Shown here piece by piece: positions 37,913 through 47,528 of a stretch of DNA of 64,000 bases (position 1 is the first letter of the stretch; each line of letters starts with the position of its first letter). The stretch lies in contig NZ_CP101989.1 in assembly GCF_024508275.1 (NCBI RefSeq), positions 2,914,001 to 2,978,000 on the forward strand, read 5' to 3'. Made by a program: the position numbers and the translations under genes. The notes under the pieces are model-generated. The model saw only the letters and a list, made by a program, of their open reading frames with translations. It did not search any database and was not told the origin of the DNA. This DNA is from Cellulomonas wangsupingiae (GTDB taxonomy: Bacteria > Actinomycetota > Actinomycetes > Actinomycetales > Cellulomonadaceae).

Positions 37913-38899
37913 ATGCGCTTCGGACTCTTCATCCCCCAGGGCTGGCGGCAGGACCTCACGGGCATCGAGCCCCGCGACCACTGGAAGGTCATGCACGGCC
38001 TGGCCCGGTGGGCCGACGACGGCGACGTCTTCGAGTCCATCTGGGTCTACGACCACTTCCACGCGGTGCCCGAGCCCAACGGCGAGGCCACGCACGAGGC
38101 CTGGAGCCTCATCAACGCGTTCGCGGCGTCCACGTCACGCGTGCGCCTCGGCCAGATGTGCACGTGCATGGCGTACCGCAACCCCGCCTACCTCGCGAAG
38201 GTCGCCACGACGGCCGACGTCATCTCGGGCGGCCGCGTCGAGATGGGCATCGGCGCCGGCTGGTACGAGCACGAGTGGCGTGCGTACGGCTACGGCTTCC
38301 CGCGCGCCGGCGAGCGCATCGCGATGCTCGACGAGGGCGTCCAGATCTTCAAGCAGATGTGGACCAACGGCACCGCGACCCTGCACGGCGAGCACTACCA
38401 GGTCGAGGGCGCGCAGCTCTCGCCGCTCCCGCTGCAGGTCGACGGCCCGCCGCTGTGGATCGCGGGCGGTGGCGAGAAGAAGACGCTGCGCATCGCCGCG
38501 GAGCACGCGCAGTACACCAACTTCGACGGCAGCCTTGAGGGCTTCGCGCACAAGTCGGAGATCCTGCGCGGCCACTGCGAGGCGATCGGCCGCCCGTTCG
38601 AGGAGATCACGCGGTCGTCCAACTACAACGTGGTCATCGGTGCGACGCAGGCCGAGGTCGACGACCGCATCGCGTGGGTCGAGGAGCACTACGCGAACAC
38701 GGTGCCGGACAAGGCGCCCGGTGTCGCCGAGGAGTTCCGTCGCGGCCCGCTCGTCGGCACCCCCGACCAGATCGTCGAGAAGCTGCGCGCCCTGCAGGAC
38801 CTGGGCATGACGTACGCGATCTGCTACTTCGCCGAGGCGGCGTACGACCGCTCGGGCATCGAGCTCTTCGCGCGCGAGGTCGCGCCCCGGCTCCGCTGA
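37913..38899 (+). CDS. LLM-class flavin/F420-dependent oxidoreductase
   Basis: A 328-aa luciferase-like monooxygenase family protein. It begins MRFGLFIPQGWRQDLTGI, has VYDHFHAVPEP, VRLGQMCTCMAYRNPAYLAK, TADVISGGRVEMGIGAGWYE and PLWIAGGGEKKTLRIAAEH. The last stretch LVGTPDQIVEKLRALQDLG is typical of F420-dependent members. The reaction and substrate are not evident. Translation is probably leaderless. It converges on acpS across an unusual repeat block. Confidence 0.87.
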   Translation: MRFGLFIPQGWRQDLTGIEPRDHWKVMHGLARWADDGDVFESIWVYDHFHAVPEPNGEATHEAWSLINAFAASTSRVRLGQMCTCMAYRNPAYLAKVATTADVISGGRVEMGIGAGWYEHEWRAYGYGFPRAGERIAMLDEGVQIFKQMWTNGTATLHGEHYQVEGAQLSPLPLQVDGPPLWIAGGGEKKTLRIAAEHAQYTNFDGSLEGFAHKSEILRGHCEAIGRPFEEITRSSNYNVVIGATQAEVDDRIAWVEEHYANTVPDKAPGVAEEFRRGPLVGTPDQIVEKLRALQDLGMTYAICYFAEAAYDRSGIELFAREVAPRLR

Positions 38900-38903
38900 C
38901 CCG

Positions 38904-39051
38904 ACTGGATTGCTCTCTCACCCCAGGGTGAGAGAGCAATCCAGTCCCCCCACCCCAGGCGTGAGAGAGCAATCCAGTCCCCCCGCCCCTCAGGCGTGAG
39001 AGAGCAATCCAGCCCACCCCACCCCCCAGGCGTGAGAGGGCGATCCAGTCC
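38904..39051. repeat. Palindromic intergenic repeat block, copy B
   Basis: The block opens with a perfect 20-bp inverted repeat (38904-38923 and 38926-38945, 2-nt loop). The right arm, core GTGAGAGAGCAATCCAGT, is then repeated near 38961, 38996 and 39032, spaced 33-36 bp and separated by C-rich spacers; the last copy reads GTGAGAGGGCGATCCAGT. One left arm could therefore pair with any of four right arms. It fills most of the gap between two convergent genes and is related to 7207-7264. Confidence 0.8.
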
Positions 39052-39062
39052 GACGCCGGCGG

Positions 39063-39419
39063 TCAGGCGTCGCGCTCGGCGACGACGACGGCCGACGCGA
39101 TGCCCGCGTCGTGCGAGATCGACAGGTGGAACCGGGACACGCCGAGCTCGTCCGCACGCGCGCGGACCGTCCCGACGACCTCGACGACCGGCTGGGCACC
39201 GACCGCGCGCCGGACCGTCGCGTCCTGCCAGCTCATGCCGGCCGGGGCACCCAGCGCCTTGGCGATCGCCTCCTTGGCGGCGAACCGCGCGGCGAGCGAC
39301 GCGTCGGGCAGGTCCCGCTCGTCGGGCGTGAACAGGCGCGTGCGCAGCGCGGGTACGCGCTCGATCGTCGCCACGAAGCGCGCGACGTCGACGACGTCGA
39401 TGCCCACGCCGACGATCAC
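39063..39419 (-). CDS. acpS: Holo-[acyl-carrier-protein] synthase
   Basis: A 118-aa trimeric-type phosphopantetheinyl transferase that moves 4'-phosphopantetheine from CoA to acyl carrier proteins. [14 protein letters not shown] holds the metal-binding aspartate, [13 protein letters not shown] the catalytic Glu/Lys pair, and [17 protein letters not shown] the C-terminal strand. GTG 39419 is the only start giving a standard N-terminus. It follows glmS by 25 nt on the same strand. Confidence 0.93.
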   Translation of the reverse strand: MIVGVGIDVVDVARFVATIERVPALRTRLFTPDERDLPDASLAARFAAKEAIAKALGAPAGMSWQDATVRRAVGAQPVVEVVGTVRARADELGVSRFHLSISHDAGIASAVVVAERDA

Positions 39420-39444
39420 GCGGCGCACCGCCCGTCCGTGCCGG

Positions 39445-41301
39445 TCACTCGACCGTGACGGACTTCGCGAGGTTGCGCGGCTGGTCCACGTCGAGCCCCT
39501 TGGCCGTGGCGAGCTCCGAGGCGAAGATCTGCAGCGGCACCACCGCGAGCAGCGGTGCGAGGAGGGTCGACGTCTGCGGCACGAAGAAGACCTCGTCCGC
39601 GTAGGGCACGACCGCGTCGTCGCCGTCCTCGGCCACCACGAGCGTGCGGGCGCCGCGCGCACGGATCTCCTGGATGTTCGAGACGACCTTCGAGTGCAGG
39701 GAGTTGCGTCCGCGCGGTGACGGCACGATGACGAACACCGGCTGGCCGGGCTCGATCAGCGCGATCGGCCCGTGCTTCAGCTCGCCGGCGGCGAAGCCCT
39801 CGGCGTGGATGTACGCCAGCTCCTTGAGCTTCAGCGCGCCCTCGAGCGCGACCGGGAACCCGACGTGCCGGCCGAGGAACAGGACCGACTGGGTGTCGGC
39901 CATCCACCGGGCGATCTCCCGCACCCGCTCGGACCGGTCCAGGACCTGCTGGATCTTGTCCGGCATCTGGCGCAGCTCGCCGAGGGTCGTCGCGATCTCG
40001 TCCGGGAACTTGTTGCCGCGCAGCTGGGCGAGGTACAGCCCCAGCAGGTAGGCGGCCGTGATCTGGGCCAGGAACGCCTTGGTCGACGCGACCGCGATCT
40101 CCGGGCCGGCGTGCGTGTACAGCACGGCGTCGGACTCCCGCGGGATGGTCGAGCCGTGGGTGTTGACGATGGCGAGCGTCGTGGCGCCCTGCTCGCGCGC
40201 GTGACGCACGGCCATCAGGGTGTCCATCGTCTCGCCCGACTGCGACACCGCGACGACGAGCGTCCGGTCGTCCACGACGGGGTCGCGGTACCGGAACTCG
40301 TGCGCGAGCTCGACCTCGACCGGGATGCGGCACCAGTGCTCGATCGCGTACTTGGCGACGTGGCCGGCGTACGCGGCGGTGCCGCACGCGACGACGACGA
40401 TCTTGTCCACCGACCGCAGCACCGACTCGTCGATGCGCATCTCGTCGAGCGTGAGGAGCCCCGACACGTCCAGCCTGCCGAGGAGCGTGTCCGCGACGGC
40501 GTGCGGCTGGTCGTGGATCTCCTTCTCCATGAACGAGCGGTAGCCGCCCTTCTCGGCGGCCTTCGTGTCCCAGTCGACCGTGAACGGCTTCGCCTCGACG
40601 GGGTTGCCCTCGAGGTCCGTCACCTCGACGGACGTCGGTGTGATCGTCACGACCTGGTCCTGGCCCAGCTCGAGCGCGCGACGCGTGGAGCCGATGAACG
40701 CCGCGACGTCCGACCCGAGGAAGTTCTCGCCGTCGCCGAGCCCGACCACGAGGGGCGAGTCGTGCCGCGCACCCACCACGGTGTCCGGGGCGTCGGCGTG
40801 CACGGCGAGCAGCGTGAAGGTCCCGTCGAGGCGCCGCGAGACCGACGTGAGCGCCGCGGTCAGGTCCTTCGACTCGTCGTACGCGCGCGCCACGAGGTGG
40901 GCCACCACCTCGGTGTCCGTCTCGGAGAGGAACTCGGCTCCCGTGGCGAGCAGCTCCGCCTTCAGCGCGGCGAAGTTCTCCACGATGCCGTTGTGGATCA
41001 CCGCGAGCCGACCCGCCACGTGCGGGTGCGCGTTGGCGTCGGTCGGCCCGCCGTGCGTCGCCCACCGGGTGTGCCCGATCGCGGCCGTCGCCGGCGGCAG
41101 CGGGTGCTGCTCGAGCTCCTCGACGAGGTTGGCGAGCTTGCCCGCCTTCTTGGCCGTGGCGAGCTCACCACCGGGCACGACCAGAGCGACACCGGCGGAG
41201 TCGTACCCCCGGTACTCCAAGCGCCGCAGACCCTCCAGCACCACGTCGAGCGGACGTCCGCTCGGCCCCCCGCTGCCCACGTACCCGACGATTCCGCACA
41301 T
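39445..41301 (-). CDS. glmS: Glutamine-fructose-6-phosphate aminotransferase (isomerising)
   Basis: A 618-aa enzyme making glucosamine-6-phosphate for peptidoglycan. The N-terminal glutaminase starts MCGIVGYVG with nucleophile C2; [18 protein letters not shown] and [10 protein letters not shown] follow. Two SIS domains carry [16 protein letters not shown] and [10 protein letters not shown], and the C-terminus ends [16 protein letters not shown] hexamer 7 nt upstream of the ATG suggests a leaderless mRNA, leaving no room for a glmS ribozyme. glmM, the next pathway step, is 4 kb away. Confidence 0.97.
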   Translation of the reverse strand: MCGIVGYVGSGGPSGRPLDVVLEGLRRLEYRGYDSAGVALVVPGGELATAKKAGKLANLVEELEQHPLPPATAAIGHTRWATHGGPTDANAHPHVAGRLAVIHNGIVENFAALKAELLATGAEFLSETDTEVVAHLVARAYDESKDLTAALTSVSRRLDGTFTLLAVHADAPDTVVGARHDSPLVVGLGDGENFLGSDVAAFIGSTRRALELGQDQVVTITPTSVEVTDLEGNPVEAKPFTVDWDTKAAEKGGYRSFMEKEIHDQPHAVADTLLGRLDVSGLLTLDEMRIDESVLRSVDKIVVVACGTAAYAGHVAKYAIEHWCRIPVEVELAHEFRYRDPVVDDRTLVVAVSQSGETMDTLMAVRHAREQGATTLAIVNTHGSTIPRESDAVLYTHAGPEIAVASTKAFLAQITAAYLLGLYLAQLRGNKFPDEIATTLGELRQMPDKIQQVLDRSERVREIARWMADTQSVLFLGRHVGFPVALEGALKLKELAYIHAEGFAAGELKHGPIALIEPGQPVFVIVPSPRGRNSLHSKVVSNIQEIRARGARTLVVAEDGDDAVVPYADEVFFVPQTSTLLAPLLAVVPLQIFASELATAKGLDVDQPRNLAKSVTVE

Positions 41302-41308
41302 GCGCCCG

Positions 41309-41314
41309 ATCCTA
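41309..41314 (-). promoter_or_regulatory. Candidate -10 for leaderless glmS
   Basis: Reverse-strand TAGGAT, 7 nt from ATG 41301. The divergent coaA -10 candidate lies about 65 nt away, so both promoters share an 88-nt gap. Confidence 0.45.
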
Positions 41315-41377
41315 ACGGGGGTCCACGCGTCTCGGCCCGGACGGCGCGGCCCGGCGGGCGCACGGGCCGCGATGCGG

Positions 41378-41383
41378 GAGAAT
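41378..41383 (+). promoter_or_regulatory. Candidate -10 for leaderless coaA
   Basis: GAGAAT ends 6 nt before GTG 41390. It supports the GTG over the upstream in-frame ATG at 41372, which would lie before the predicted transcription start. Confidence 0.4.
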
Positions 41384-41389
41384 CGTCGG

Positions 41390-42337
41390 GTGCCGTCCCT
41401 GGTCCCCGCCACCCCCTACGTCGACCTCGACCGTGACGCCTGGACCCGGTTGTCCGCCTCGACGCCGCTGCCGTTCACCGACGCCGACATCGACCGGCTC
41501 CGCGGCATCGGCGACCCCATCGACCTCGCGGAGGTCGACGCGACCTACCGCCCGCTGTCCCGCCTGCTCGACCTGTACATCCAGGCCACGCAGGGCCTGC
41601 ACGGCGCCACCAGCACGTTCCTGCGCGAGGACGTGGGCCGCACGCCCTTCGTCATCGGCGTCGCGGGGTCCGTCGCGGTCGGCAAGTCCACGACGGCCCG
41701 CGTGCTGCGCGAGCTCATCGCACGCTGGCCGGCGACGCCGCGGGTCGAGCTGGTGACGACGGACGGGTTCCTGCACCCCAACGCCGAGCTCGAGCGACGT
41801 GGCCTGCTGCAGCGCAAGGGCTTCCCCGAGTCGTACGACCGGCGTGCGCTGCTGCGCTTCGTGTCGAAGGTCAAGGCGGGCCGCCCCGAGGTCGCGGTCC
41901 CCGTGTACGACCACCTGACGTACGACATCGTGCCGGGCGCGCAGGTCGTCGTGCGCCAGCCCGACGTCCTGATCGTCGAGGGGCTCAACGTGCTGCAGCC
42001 CGCGCGCCCGACCCTCGAGGGCACGTCCAACCTGGCCCTGAGCGACTTCTTCGACTTCTCGATCTACGTCGACGCGCGCACGTCGGACGTCAAGCAGTGG
42101 TACGTCGACCGGTTCCTGTCGCTGCGGGCCACCGCGTTCGCGCGACCCGAGTCGTACTTCCACCGGTACGCGTCGCTCACGGACGAGGAGGCGGTGGCGC
42201 GCGCCGAGAGCATCTGGGACAGCATCAACGCCCCGAACCTCGAGCAGAACATCCTGCCGACGCGCAGCCGCGCGACGCTCGTGCTCACCAAGGGTCCGGA
42301 CCACACCGTGCAGCGGGTCCGGCTGCGCAAGATCTGA
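41390..42337 (+). CDS. coaA: Pantothenate kinase, type I
   Basis: A 315-aa kinase that phosphorylates pantothenate, the first step to CoA. Walker A is [14 protein letters not shown] (93-106); [49 protein letters not shown] and [19 protein letters not shown] are conserved. Starting at GTG 41390 aligns the N-terminus ([13 protein letters not shown]) with the M. tuberculosis enzyme; an in-frame ATG at 41372 would add six residues. It is divergent from glmS. Confidence 0.95.
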   Translation: MPSLVPATPYVDLDRDAWTRLSASTPLPFTDADIDRLRGIGDPIDLAEVDATYRPLSRLLDLYIQATQGLHGATSTFLREDVGRTPFVIGVAGSVAVGKSTTARVLRELIARWPATPRVELVTTDGFLHPNAELERRGLLQRKGFPESYDRRALLRFVSKVKAGRPEVAVPVYDHLTYDIVPGAQVVVRQPDVLIVEGLNVLQPARPTLEGTSNLALSDFFDFSIYVDARTSDVKQWYVDRFLSLRATAFARPESYFHRYASLTDEEAVARAESIWDSINAPNLEQNILPTRSRATLVLTKGPDHTVQRVRLRKI

Positions 42338-42365
42338 CGGCACGGCGGCCGAGGCACCGCACGTC

Positions 42366-42917
42366 TCAGGAGGACGCCCCCGCGACAGGCTGCGCCAGGG
42401 CGACGGGGTGCTCGGTGCGGTCGACGACGCCGAGGTCGGCCAGCGCCACCGCGAGCTCGTCGCCCGCGCACGCCGCGTCGCGCGGCAGCAGCACGGCCGC
42501 GCCCATCGCGTCGACGAGCCACACCTGCGCGACGACGCCGGTCCCGCACGCTGCGACCGTCGTGGTCCCGGCGACGAGGTCGACGAGCGGGTCGAGGTCG
42601 CCCTCGAGGAGCGTGGCGGTGACGGCGCGCCACCGGCCGGCGGAGTCCCGCAGGGTCTCGCCGCGGTCGCACACCAGGGCGGTCTCCGCGACGAACCCCT
42701 CGGGCGGCAGGCCGCGCGTGACGGGTGCGGGGGCCCGGGTGCGCAGGGACTCGTCGAGCTCGAGGCCCAGAGCGTCGAGCACGTCGGGGTCGAGGCAGCT
42801 CGCCTCGGTCCGCACCTCCGCGGTCGTGGCAGCCGGTGCGTCGGACGTCGCTGCGCTGCAGCCGGCGAGCAGCAGCACCGCGGTCGCCCCCGCCGCCACG
42901 CGTCCTGCTGCCCGCAC
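42366..42917 (-). CDS. Putative lipoprotein of unknown function
   Basis: No family was recognised. From GTG 42917, preceded by GGGAGG at 6-nt spacing, the product is 183 aa with a lipoprotein signal peptide (AAGATAVLLLAGC, lipid-modified C20). Three more cysteines (in EASCLDPD, ALVCDRGE and VAACGTG) plus one in DAACAGDE could form two disulfides outside the membrane. It converges on coaA. The 238-nt upstream gap contains a 17-bp palindrome. Confidence 0.65.
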   Translation of the reverse strand: MRAAGRVAAGATAVLLLAGCSAATSDAPAATTAEVRTEASCLDPDVLDALGLELDESLRTRAPAPVTRGLPPEGFVAETALVCDRGETLRDSAGRWRAVTATLLEGDLDPLVDLVAGTTTVAACGTGVVAQVWLVDAMGAAVLLPRDAACAGDELAVALADLGVVDRTEHPVALAQPVAGASS

Positions 42918-43102
42918 CTGTCGCCTCCCGCTGCCGTCCGTCCCGGCGCACGCGTGGCCGGACCCCCGTCGGACGAGGGCCTCGCGAGCGCGGGGAAGGA
43001 CGACTGCCACGTCGCCCTGCGCCCGAGCGTAGGACGGACCGCGGGGTGCCGCCCGGTGACGGAGCAGTCGATACCGGATCGTTGTCACACCGTCCGTATC
43101 GT

Positions 43103-43119
43103 GAGGTCATCGTGACCTC
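43103..43119. promoter_or_regulatory. 17-bp palindrome, candidate operator
   Basis: GAGGTCA-TCG-TGACCTC, perfect 7-bp arms, in the gap between the DedA gene stop and the lipoprotein gene start. It could be a repressor site or a small hairpin; no protein partner is implied by the sequence. Confidence 0.35.
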
Positions 43120-43155
43120 TACACGGCGTGCCGCGCCGACCGGCGGCTCGGCCCG

Positions 43156-43854
43156 TCAGGCCGCGGTGCCCTCGCGGGGCGCCGTCTGCTCGACCGCCAT
43201 CGGCGCGCCCGGCACGTCGGCGGACGGCTCGTCCCCGGGCTCGTCCGGACCCGGGAGCTCCGGAGGCGCCACGCCGAGCCACCGGCGCATGACCCAGTCC
43301 ACCACGAGGCCGATGACGAACCCGCCGACGACGCCCACGACGACGCCGGTCAGCGGCGAGTGGCCGAGGACGGCGCCGGTGCCGACGCCGATCGCGGTCG
43401 CGTACAGCGCCCACGTGACCGCCGCGATCCCCGTGAGCAGCACGAACCGGCCGCGCGGGAACCGCAGGGCGCCGGCCGTCATGTTGACCGCGACCCGACC
43501 GATGGGCACGTACCGGGCCCCGATGATGAAGGCGGCACCCCGCGTGCGCAGCGCGTGCTCCGCCCAGTCGAGGACCGCGTGGCCGCGACGGCCGCGGAAC
43601 ATCCGCAGGCGCCGGATGGGCACGGCCGTACCGATCTGGTAGGCGATCTGGTCACCGGTGAAGGCACCGAGCGCCCCGACCACGATGACGGCCCACAGCA
43701 CCGGGCTGCCCGTCGACATCGACAACGAGGCGAGCGCGATGACGATCGACTCGCTGGGGACCGGGGGGAAGATCCCGTCGACGGTCACCATGCCGAGCAG
43801 CACCGCGAAGACCCACGGCGATCCCGCCAGGTCGAGTGCCCACTGCTCGAGCAC
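43156..43854 (-). CDS. DedA-family membrane protein
   Basis: A 232-aa polytopic protein. The DedA pattern is visible: a re-entrant region with VDGIFPPVPSESIVIAL, then VVGALGAFTGDQIAYQIG, FIIGARYVPIGRVAVNMTAG with the conserved arginine cluster, and two C-terminal helices (about 150-210). The last 30 residues are acidic and proline-rich, probably cytoplasmic. DedA proteins support proton-motive force and lipid-carrier recycling or scrambling. GTG 43854 has GGGGAG 6 nt upstream; ATG 43878 is an alternative. Confidence 0.87.
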   Translation of the reverse strand: MLEQWALDLAGSPWVFAVLLGMVTVDGIFPPVPSESIVIALASLSMSTGSPVLWAVIVVGALGAFTGDQIAYQIGTAVPIRRLRMFRGRRGHAVLDWAEHALRTRGAAFIIGARYVPIGRVAVNMTAGALRFPRGRFVLLTGIAAVTWALYATAIGVGTGAVLGHSPLTGVVVGVVGGFVIGLVVDWVMRRWLGVAPPELPGPDEPGDEPSADVPGAPMAVEQTAPREGTAA

Positions 43855-43947
43855 GTGATCTCCCCCCGTCGTGCCCACCCCCCAGCGGGGCCGACAGGAC
43901 CACGCTAGGCGCGCGCACCGTGCAGGTACATGGGGATTACCCCCGAA

Positions 43948-44742
43948 TCAGCCCTGAGAGACGCCGCTCCCGTCCCGGGGTACGGGTCCACGGCGGCCGC
44001 CGTCCGTCCCCGGGTGGACGTGCCGCTCGACGAAGGCGCGTAGCACCGCGGGCACCGTGCGCACACCGCTCGTGCGTGCGGCGGCGACGACCTCCGTCGC
44101 CTCCTCCGGGTCGAAGTAGCCGTCGTAGCGGTAGGCCTCGACGCGCGTCTCGAGGCCGTCCGCGTCGAGCTCGGGGTGGAACTGGGTGGCGTACACGTGG
44201 CGTCCCACGCGGAACGCCTGGACGGGTGCGGTGGCCGAGGTCGCGAGGAGCACGGCGTGCGGCGGCGGGGCGCTGAGCCCTTCCTTGTGCCCCACGAACG
44301 CACCGAACCGCGCGGGCGCGGCACCCATGACCGGGTCGGCGCGACCTGCGGCCGTGAGCTCCACGGTCACGGCCCCGACGGGCTCGGGGTGCGCGCGGTC
44401 GACGACCGCGCCCTGGTGCCGTCCCAGCGTGCCGATGCCGTAGCAGGCGCCGAAGAACGGGAAGTCGGCGGGCACCACGGCGTCCAGCAGGCGCGCGAGG
44501 TCCGCCTCGACACGGCGCTGCACGGCGGACTTGCCGTCCTCCGGGTCGCTCACGCAGAACGGTCCCCCGCCGAGCACGATCCCCGACCACGCGTCGAGAT
44601 CCACCTCGCCGAGCGGGGCCGCCTCGAGCCGCACCCGGCGCAGCGTGGACTCGTCCAGGCCGGTGCAGCGCAGCATGGCCGCGTACTCGTCGTCAGCGGG
44701 TGTGTCCTCCGGGCGCACCCCGAGGAACAGGAACGGCTTCAT
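43948..44742 (-). CDS. Class I glutamine amidotransferase domain protein
   Basis: A 264-aa stand-alone GATase. The catalytic triad is visible: C100 in FGACYGIG, H189 and E191 in QFHPELD. IVLGGGPFCVSD and FVGHKEGLSAPP are typical of GuaA-like members annotated as glutamine amidotransferases. No synthetase partner lies nearby, so the ammonia acceptor is unknown. Its start overlaps the deformylase stop by 4 nt. Confidence 0.85.
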   Translation of the reverse strand: MKPFLFLGVRPEDTPADDEYAAMLRCTGLDESTLRRVRLEAAPLGEVDLDAWSGIVLGGGPFCVSDPEDGKSAVQRRVEADLARLLDAVVPADFPFFGACYGIGTLGRHQGAVVDRAHPEPVGAVTVELTAAGRADPVMGAAPARFGAFVGHKEGLSAPPPHAVLLATSATAPVQAFRVGRHVYATQFHPELDADGLETRVEAYRYDGYFDPEEATEVVAAARTSGVRTVPAVLRAFVERHVHPGTDGGRRGPVPRDGSGVSQG

Positions 44743-45434
44743 CGCGGCTCCTCCCGGGCGCCCGGACGCGCCGTCTGCGGGATCTCGAAGCCCAGCGCCC
44801 GCGCGGCCTCGTGCGGGACGGGCTCCGACCCCCAGTGTGCGCCCCAGGCGTCCGTCGCGGACAGCGAGCGCGGCAGCGCCCGGTCGACGTACAGCGTCCC
44901 GTTCAGGTGGTCCGTCTCGTGCTGCACGATCCGCGCGGGCCAGCCGGTGAGGACCTCGTCGAGCGCGCGGCCCGTCTCGTCGTACCCGGTCAGGTGGACG
45001 GCCCGGGGCCGCGCGACCACCGCCTGGTAGCCGACGACGCTCAGGCAGCCCTCGTAGAACCCGACGCGGTCGTCGCCGACCGGCGAGTAGGCGGGGTTCA
45101 CCAGCACCCGGTGCGCCAGGACCGGCCGCTCACGGACCCGCGCCACCTCCTCGTCGCCGGCGCCCGGGTCCTCGACGACCGCGAGGGCGAGCGGCAGGCC
45201 GATCTGCGGCGCGGCGAGCCCCACCCCGGGTGCCGCGCGCATGGTGCGGTCCATGAGGGCCAGCAGCGCGGTCAGCTCGTCGGCGCCCAGATGCCCGTCG
45301 TACGGCGACGCGACGGCGCGCAGCACGGGGTGCCCGGCCTGCACGATGGGGGCGACGGCGTCGGGTCCGGCCACCCGTGCCGCCTCGAGCGTGCGCAGCG
45401 CCAGCTCGCGCACGATCCGGTCGCGTCCGGTCAT
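44739..45434 (-). CDS. def: Peptide deformylase
   Basis: A 231-aa metalloenzyme that removes the formyl group from nascent N-terminal methionine. All three motifs are present: GVGLAAPQIG (70-79), EGCLS with metal-binding C130, and QHETDHLNG with H172, E173 and H176. It has an N-terminal extension of about 30 residues and a C-terminal tail compared with short deformylases. ATG 45434 is preceded by GAGGAG. It is cotranscribed with the GATase gene and follows glmM by 43 nt. Confidence 0.95.
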   Translation of the reverse strand: MTGRDRIVRELALRTLEAARVAGPDAVAPIVQAGHPVLRAVASPYDGHLGADELTALLALMDRTMRAAPGVGLAAPQIGLPLALAVVEDPGAGDEEVARVRERPVLAHRVLVNPAYSPVGDDRVGFYEGCLSVVGYQAVVARPRAVHLTGYDETGRALDEVLTGWPARIVQHETDHLNGTLYVDRALPRSLSATDAWGAHWGSEPVPHEAARALGFEIPQTARPGAREEPR

Positions 45435-45477
45435 GGTGCTCCTCGCTCGGTTCAGTGCCGGGCTGCTCGCGTGCTCG

Positions 45478-46824
45478 TCACAGCGCCAGCCGGGCGCGCA
45501 CGACGTCGGCCAGCTCGTGCGCCACACGGTCCGCCTCGTCCTGCGTGCCTGCCTCGACCATGACACGGACCAGCGGCTCCGTGCCCGACGGGCGCAGCAG
45601 GACGCGCCCGCTGTCGCCCAGCGCCTCGCTCGCCACGGCGACGGCCTGCGCCAGGACCTCGTCGTCCGTGCGCGCGCGGTCGACGTCCGGGACGTTGACG
45701 AGCGTCTGCGGCAGCCGCTGCACCACGCCGGCGAGCTCCGCGAGCGTGCGGCCCGTCTCGACCACGCGCGCTGCGAGCTGCAGCGCCGTGAGCAGGCCGT
45801 CGCCGGTGGTCGCGTGCGCCGCCATGATGATGTGCCCCGACTGCTCGCCGCCCAGCCCGTAGCCACCGGTGCGCATGGCCTCCAGCACGTACCGGTCGCC
45901 GACGCCGGTCTCGACGGTGGCGATCCCCGCCTCCCGCATCGCGATGCGCAGGCCGAGGTTGCTCATGACGGTGGTCACCAGCGTGTCGTGCGGCAGCTCG
46001 CCCCGGTCGCGCAGCGCGATCGCGAGGATGCCCATGATCTGGTCGCCGTCCACCAGCCTGCCGGTCGCGTCGACGGCCAGGCACCGGTCCGCGTCGCCGT
46101 CGAAGGCCACACCCAGGTCGGCGTGCGCCGCGACGACCGCGGACTGCAGCTGCTCCGGGTGCGTGGAGCCGCACGCCTCGTTGATGTTGCGGCCGTCGGG
46201 CGACGCGTTGATGACGACGACGTCCGCGCCCGCCTCGCGCAGGGCGGCCGGGCCGACCTCGCTGGCCGCGCCGTTGGCGCAGTCCACGACGATGCGCAGG
46301 CCCTCGAGCCGCGTGCCGATGGTCGCGACGAGGTGGTCGACGTACTGCTGGCCCGCGAGGCTCACGTCGGTGCGGATGCGCCCGACGGCGGCGCCCAGCG
46401 GTCGGTCCCACACCTCGCCCATCCGCGCCTCGATCGCGGCCTCGACCTCGTCGTCGAGCTTGAGCCCACCACGGGAGAGGAACTTGATGCCGTTGTCCGG
46501 CATCGGGTTGTGCGACGCCGACAGCACGACACCGAGGTCGACACCCCTCGCGGCGGTCAGGTACGCCACCGCGGGCGTCGGCAGGACGCCGACGTTGTCG
46601 ACGTCGACACCCGCCGAGGCGAGGCCGGCCGCGACCGCCGCGGACAGGAACTCCCCCGACACGCGCGTGTCGCGACCCACGACGGCGCGGGGACGGTGCC
46701 CCTCGAACGCCCCGGTGGTCGCCAGCACGTGCGCCGCGGCCACGGACGCGTCGAGTGCGACCTCCGCCGTCACGTCCCGGTTCGCAAGACCGCGAACCCC
46801 GTCGGTCCCGAACAGTCGACCCAT
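45478..46824 (-). CDS. glmM: Phosphoglucosamine mutase
   Basis: A 448-aa phosphohexomutase converting glucosamine-6-phosphate to glucosamine-1-phosphate. [10 protein letters not shown] opens the protein; the phosphoserine is S104 in LSASHNP; the metal loop is [19 protein letters not shown] binds sugar and [15 protein letters not shown] binds phosphate. ATG 46824 has AAGGAG 8 nt upstream. It lies downstream of rplM-rpsI, as in other actinobacteria, but a strong terminator separates it from rpsI. Confidence 0.97.
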   Translation of the reverse strand: MGRLFGTDGVRGLANRDVTAEVALDASVAAAHVLATTGAFEGHRPRAVVGRDTRVSGEFLSAAVAAGLASAGVDVDNVGVLPTPAVAYLTAARGVDLGVVLSASHNPMPDNGIKFLSRGGLKLDDEVEAAIEARMGEVWDRPLGAAVGRIRTDVSLAGQQYVDHLVATIGTRLEGLRIVVDCANGAASEVGPAALREAGADVVVINASPDGRNINEACGSTHPEQLQSAVVAAHADLGVAFDGDADRCLAVDATGRLVDGDQIMGILAIALRDRGELPHDTLVTTVMSNLGLRIAMREAGIATVETGVGDRYVLEAMRTGGYGLGGEQSGHIIMAAHATTGDGLLTALQLAARVVETGRTLAELAGVVQRLPQTLVNVPDVDRARTDDEVLAQAVAVASEALGDSGRVLLRPSGTEPLVRVMVEAGTQDEADRVAHELADVVRARLAL

Positions 46825-46944
46825 CAACCGGCTCCTTCGTCCTGCCCACGACAGGCACCCCGCGTGGGGCGCACCGCCGCCGGCGTGCCTGATCCGTGTA
46901 CGACGACGCTGCGGGCGCGTCGCGGCCCTGCGCCCCGGCATGCC

Positions 46945-46980
46945 GATGGCCCCGGCGGTCTGTCGACCGCCGGGGCCATC
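46945..46980 (-). terminator. Intrinsic terminator after rpsI
   Basis: Perfect 16-bp arms GATGGCCCCGGCGGTC (46945-46960) and complement (46965-46980), with a TGTC loop. It starts 16 nt after the rpsI stop and separates rplM-rpsI from glmM. Confidence 0.7.
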
Positions 46981-46996
46981 GGGCCGGAGCGCTGGG

Positions 46997-47485
46997 TCAG
47001 CGCTTCGAGTACTGCGGCGCCTTGCGGGCCTTCTTGAGACCCGCCTTCTTGCGCTCGACCACACGCGCGTCACGCGTGAGGAAGCCGGCCTTCTTGAGGG
47101 CCGGGCGGTTGTTCTCCTCGTCGATGGCGTTCAGCGCACGGGCGATGCCCAGACGCAGGGCGCCGGCCTGGCCGGAGACGCCACCACCGGTGATGCGCGC
47201 GACGACGTCGAAACGACCCTCGACGTCCACGAGCTTCAGCGGGGAGTTGACGAGCTGCTGGTGCACCTTGTTGGGGAAGTACTCCTCCAGGGCGCGGCCG
47301 TTGATCTTCCACTGGCCGGTGCCGGGCACCAGGCGGACGCGGGCGACAGCCTCCTTACGACGGCCGAGCGCCTGGCCCGGTGCCGTGAGGGACTGCCCGC
47401 GGCCGGTGGGCGCAGCGGTCTCGGAGGTGTAGCTGGTGGGCGTGTCGTCGCCCTCGTACTCGGTCTCGACGGTGGTCTGAGCCAC
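46997..47485 (-). CDS. rpsI: 30S ribosomal protein S9
   Basis: A 162-aa S9 with an actinobacterial acidic/Thr-rich N-terminal extension (about 35 residues) before [38 protein letters not shown] and the C-terminal RKAPQYSKR, whose tail reaches the P-site tRNA, are intact. It follows rplM by 43 nt on the same strand. Confidence 0.98.
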   Translation of the reverse strand: MAQTTVETEYEGDDTPTSYTSETAAPTGRGQSLTAPGQALGRRKEAVARVRLVPGTGQWKINGRALEEYFPNKVHQQLVNSPLKLVDVEGRFDVVARITGGGVSGQAGALRLGIARALNAIDEENNRPALKKAGFLTRDARVVERKKAGLKKARKAPQYSKR

Positions 47486-47528
47486 GGGATCCTCGCGTTC
47501 TAGTTTCTTCGCCGCAGCAGCCGGGGGC

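Noticed and set aside
38904-39051. CRISPR array
   Set aside because: The spacing is regular, but spacers are only about 15 nt and C-rich, the first unit is a perfect palindrome, and no cas gene is present.
41302-41389. glmS ribozyme/riboswitch
   Set aside because: The gap is only 88 nt and the predicted transcript starts at the ATG, so no leader exists to hold a ribozyme.
45241-47037. A 598-codon plus-strand open frame opposite def and glmM
   Set aside because: Shadow of two essential genes with intact motifs.
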